DNA of 5,328 bases from Plastoroseomonas sp036499545 (GTDB lineage: Bacteria; Pseudomonadota; Alphaproteobacteria; Acetobacterales; Acetobacteraceae): positions 1 to 5,328 of the forward strand of contig DASYDR010000327.1 in assembly GCA_036499545.1 (NCBI GenBank), read 5' to 3'. A model generated the notes under the pieces. It searched no databases. It saw nothing but the letters and a program-made list of their open reading frames with translations, and was not told where the DNA came from. A program made the translations under genes and the position numbers. Positions 5,035 to 5,328 of the stretch are shown piece after piece (position 1 is the stretch's first letter; each line of letters begins with the position of its first letter).

Positions 5035-5328
5035 ATGCAAGTCGATCTCTTCACGCAGGTCCTGGTACCTGTGATCGGCGGCCTCGGCATCTTCATGCTG
5101 GGCCTCGAATTCATGTCGAACGGCATCCAGGCCCTGGCGGTCAACCGGATGCGCGATCTGCTCGGCCGCTTCGCCGGGACGCCGATCAAGGGCGTGCTGG
5201 CCGGCACCTTCATCACCGGCATCATCCAGTCCTCGACCGCCATGTCGGTCATGGTGGTCGGCATGGTGAACGCCGGCGTCGTCGGGTTGCGACCCGCGAT
5301 CAGCGTCATCATGGGCGCCAATATCGGC
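5035..5328 (+). CDS. Na+/Pi-cotransporter family (NptA/PhoU-associated type) membrane protein, N-terminal 98 residues (cut by window edge)
   Basis: Members of this family (SLC34/NptA-like) move phosphate into the cell with sodium; many bacterial ones carry a C-terminal PhoU-like domain, not visible here. The first hydrophobic segment LVPVIGGLGIFMLGLEFMSNG (10-30, of which the core is about 12-25) has the family's GGLG-F-LG-x-x-M-S-G pattern. TGIIQSSTAMSVMVVGMVNAG (61-81) contains the signature QSST (65-68), matching the QSSS/T motif central to sodium and phosphate binding. MGANIG at 93-98 begins the conserved 'GANIGTT' block, where the window ends. The ATG at 5035 is the only in-frame start giving the normal N terminus; AGGAG lies 13 nt upstream, so initiation may depend on coupling to the preceding frames. 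It follows pstS by 63 bp in the same direction, so co-transcription is likely. Confidence 0.88.
   Translation, partial: MQVDLFTQVLVPVIGGLGIFMLGLEFMSNGIQALAVNRMRDLLGRFAGTPIKGVLAGTFITGIIQSSTAMSVMVVGMVNAGVVGLRPAISVIMGANIG

Noticed and set aside
1..5328. CRISPR array, tRNA, insertion sequence or phage remnant
   Set aside because: No regularly spaced direct repeats, cloverleaf-like sequence, transposase motifs or terminal inverted repeats were found by eye on either strand.

Overview
This is a GC-rich, gene-dense stretch with about six protein-coding genes. It looks like an alphaproteobacterium, most plausibly of the Rhodospirillales/Acetobacteraceae type. That is inferred from strong G/C third-position bias, an orphan Bug-family binding protein, and CaiB/BaiF and FAS1-like dehydratase genes lying side by side. 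No tRNA, rRNA, CRISPR array, insertion sequence or phage gene is visible.

Left part (1-3203): two divergent transcription units share a 190-bp control region (963-1152). The leftward unit encodes a small hot-dog-fold FAS1-like/MaoC-type dehydratase (471-962). It is followed, through a 4-bp GTGA stop/start overlap, by a family III (CaiB/BaiF) CoA-transferase (474 down to 1) that runs off the left edge. The rightward unit encodes a Gfo/Idh/MocA-type oxidoreductase (1153-2157) and then, after 53 bp, a periplasmic Bug-type solute-binding protein (2211-3203). No tctA/tctB membrane subunits are present. The genes suggest capture of a small organic acid, CoA activation, hydration/dehydration and an oxidoreductase step; the substrate cannot be read from sequence. 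The control region holds a bulged inverted repeat (1027-1051), a 10-bp palindrome (1059-1068), a good sigma70-like promoter (1079-1107) and a 5'-UTR hairpin next to the ribosome binding site (1121-1139).

Right part (3210-5328): the theme changes to phosphate. A compact CYTH-domain protein, probably a triphosphate tunnel metalloenzyme (3210-3680, leftward), is convergent with the Bug gene, with only 6 bp between them. Across a 238-bp non-coding gap, a rightward pair encodes a PstS-like periplasmic phosphate-binding protein (3919-4971) and the start of a Na+/Pi-cotransporter family membrane protein (5035 to the right edge). This pairs an ABC-type receptor with a sodium-driven carrier, rather than with PstC/PstA/PstB, and is the most unusual feature of the window.

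Nothing here is proof of a new system. The best leads are the PstS/NptA-like pairing, the four-gene acyl-CoA module with its shared control region, and the degenerate nucleotide-binding loop of the oxidoreductase.
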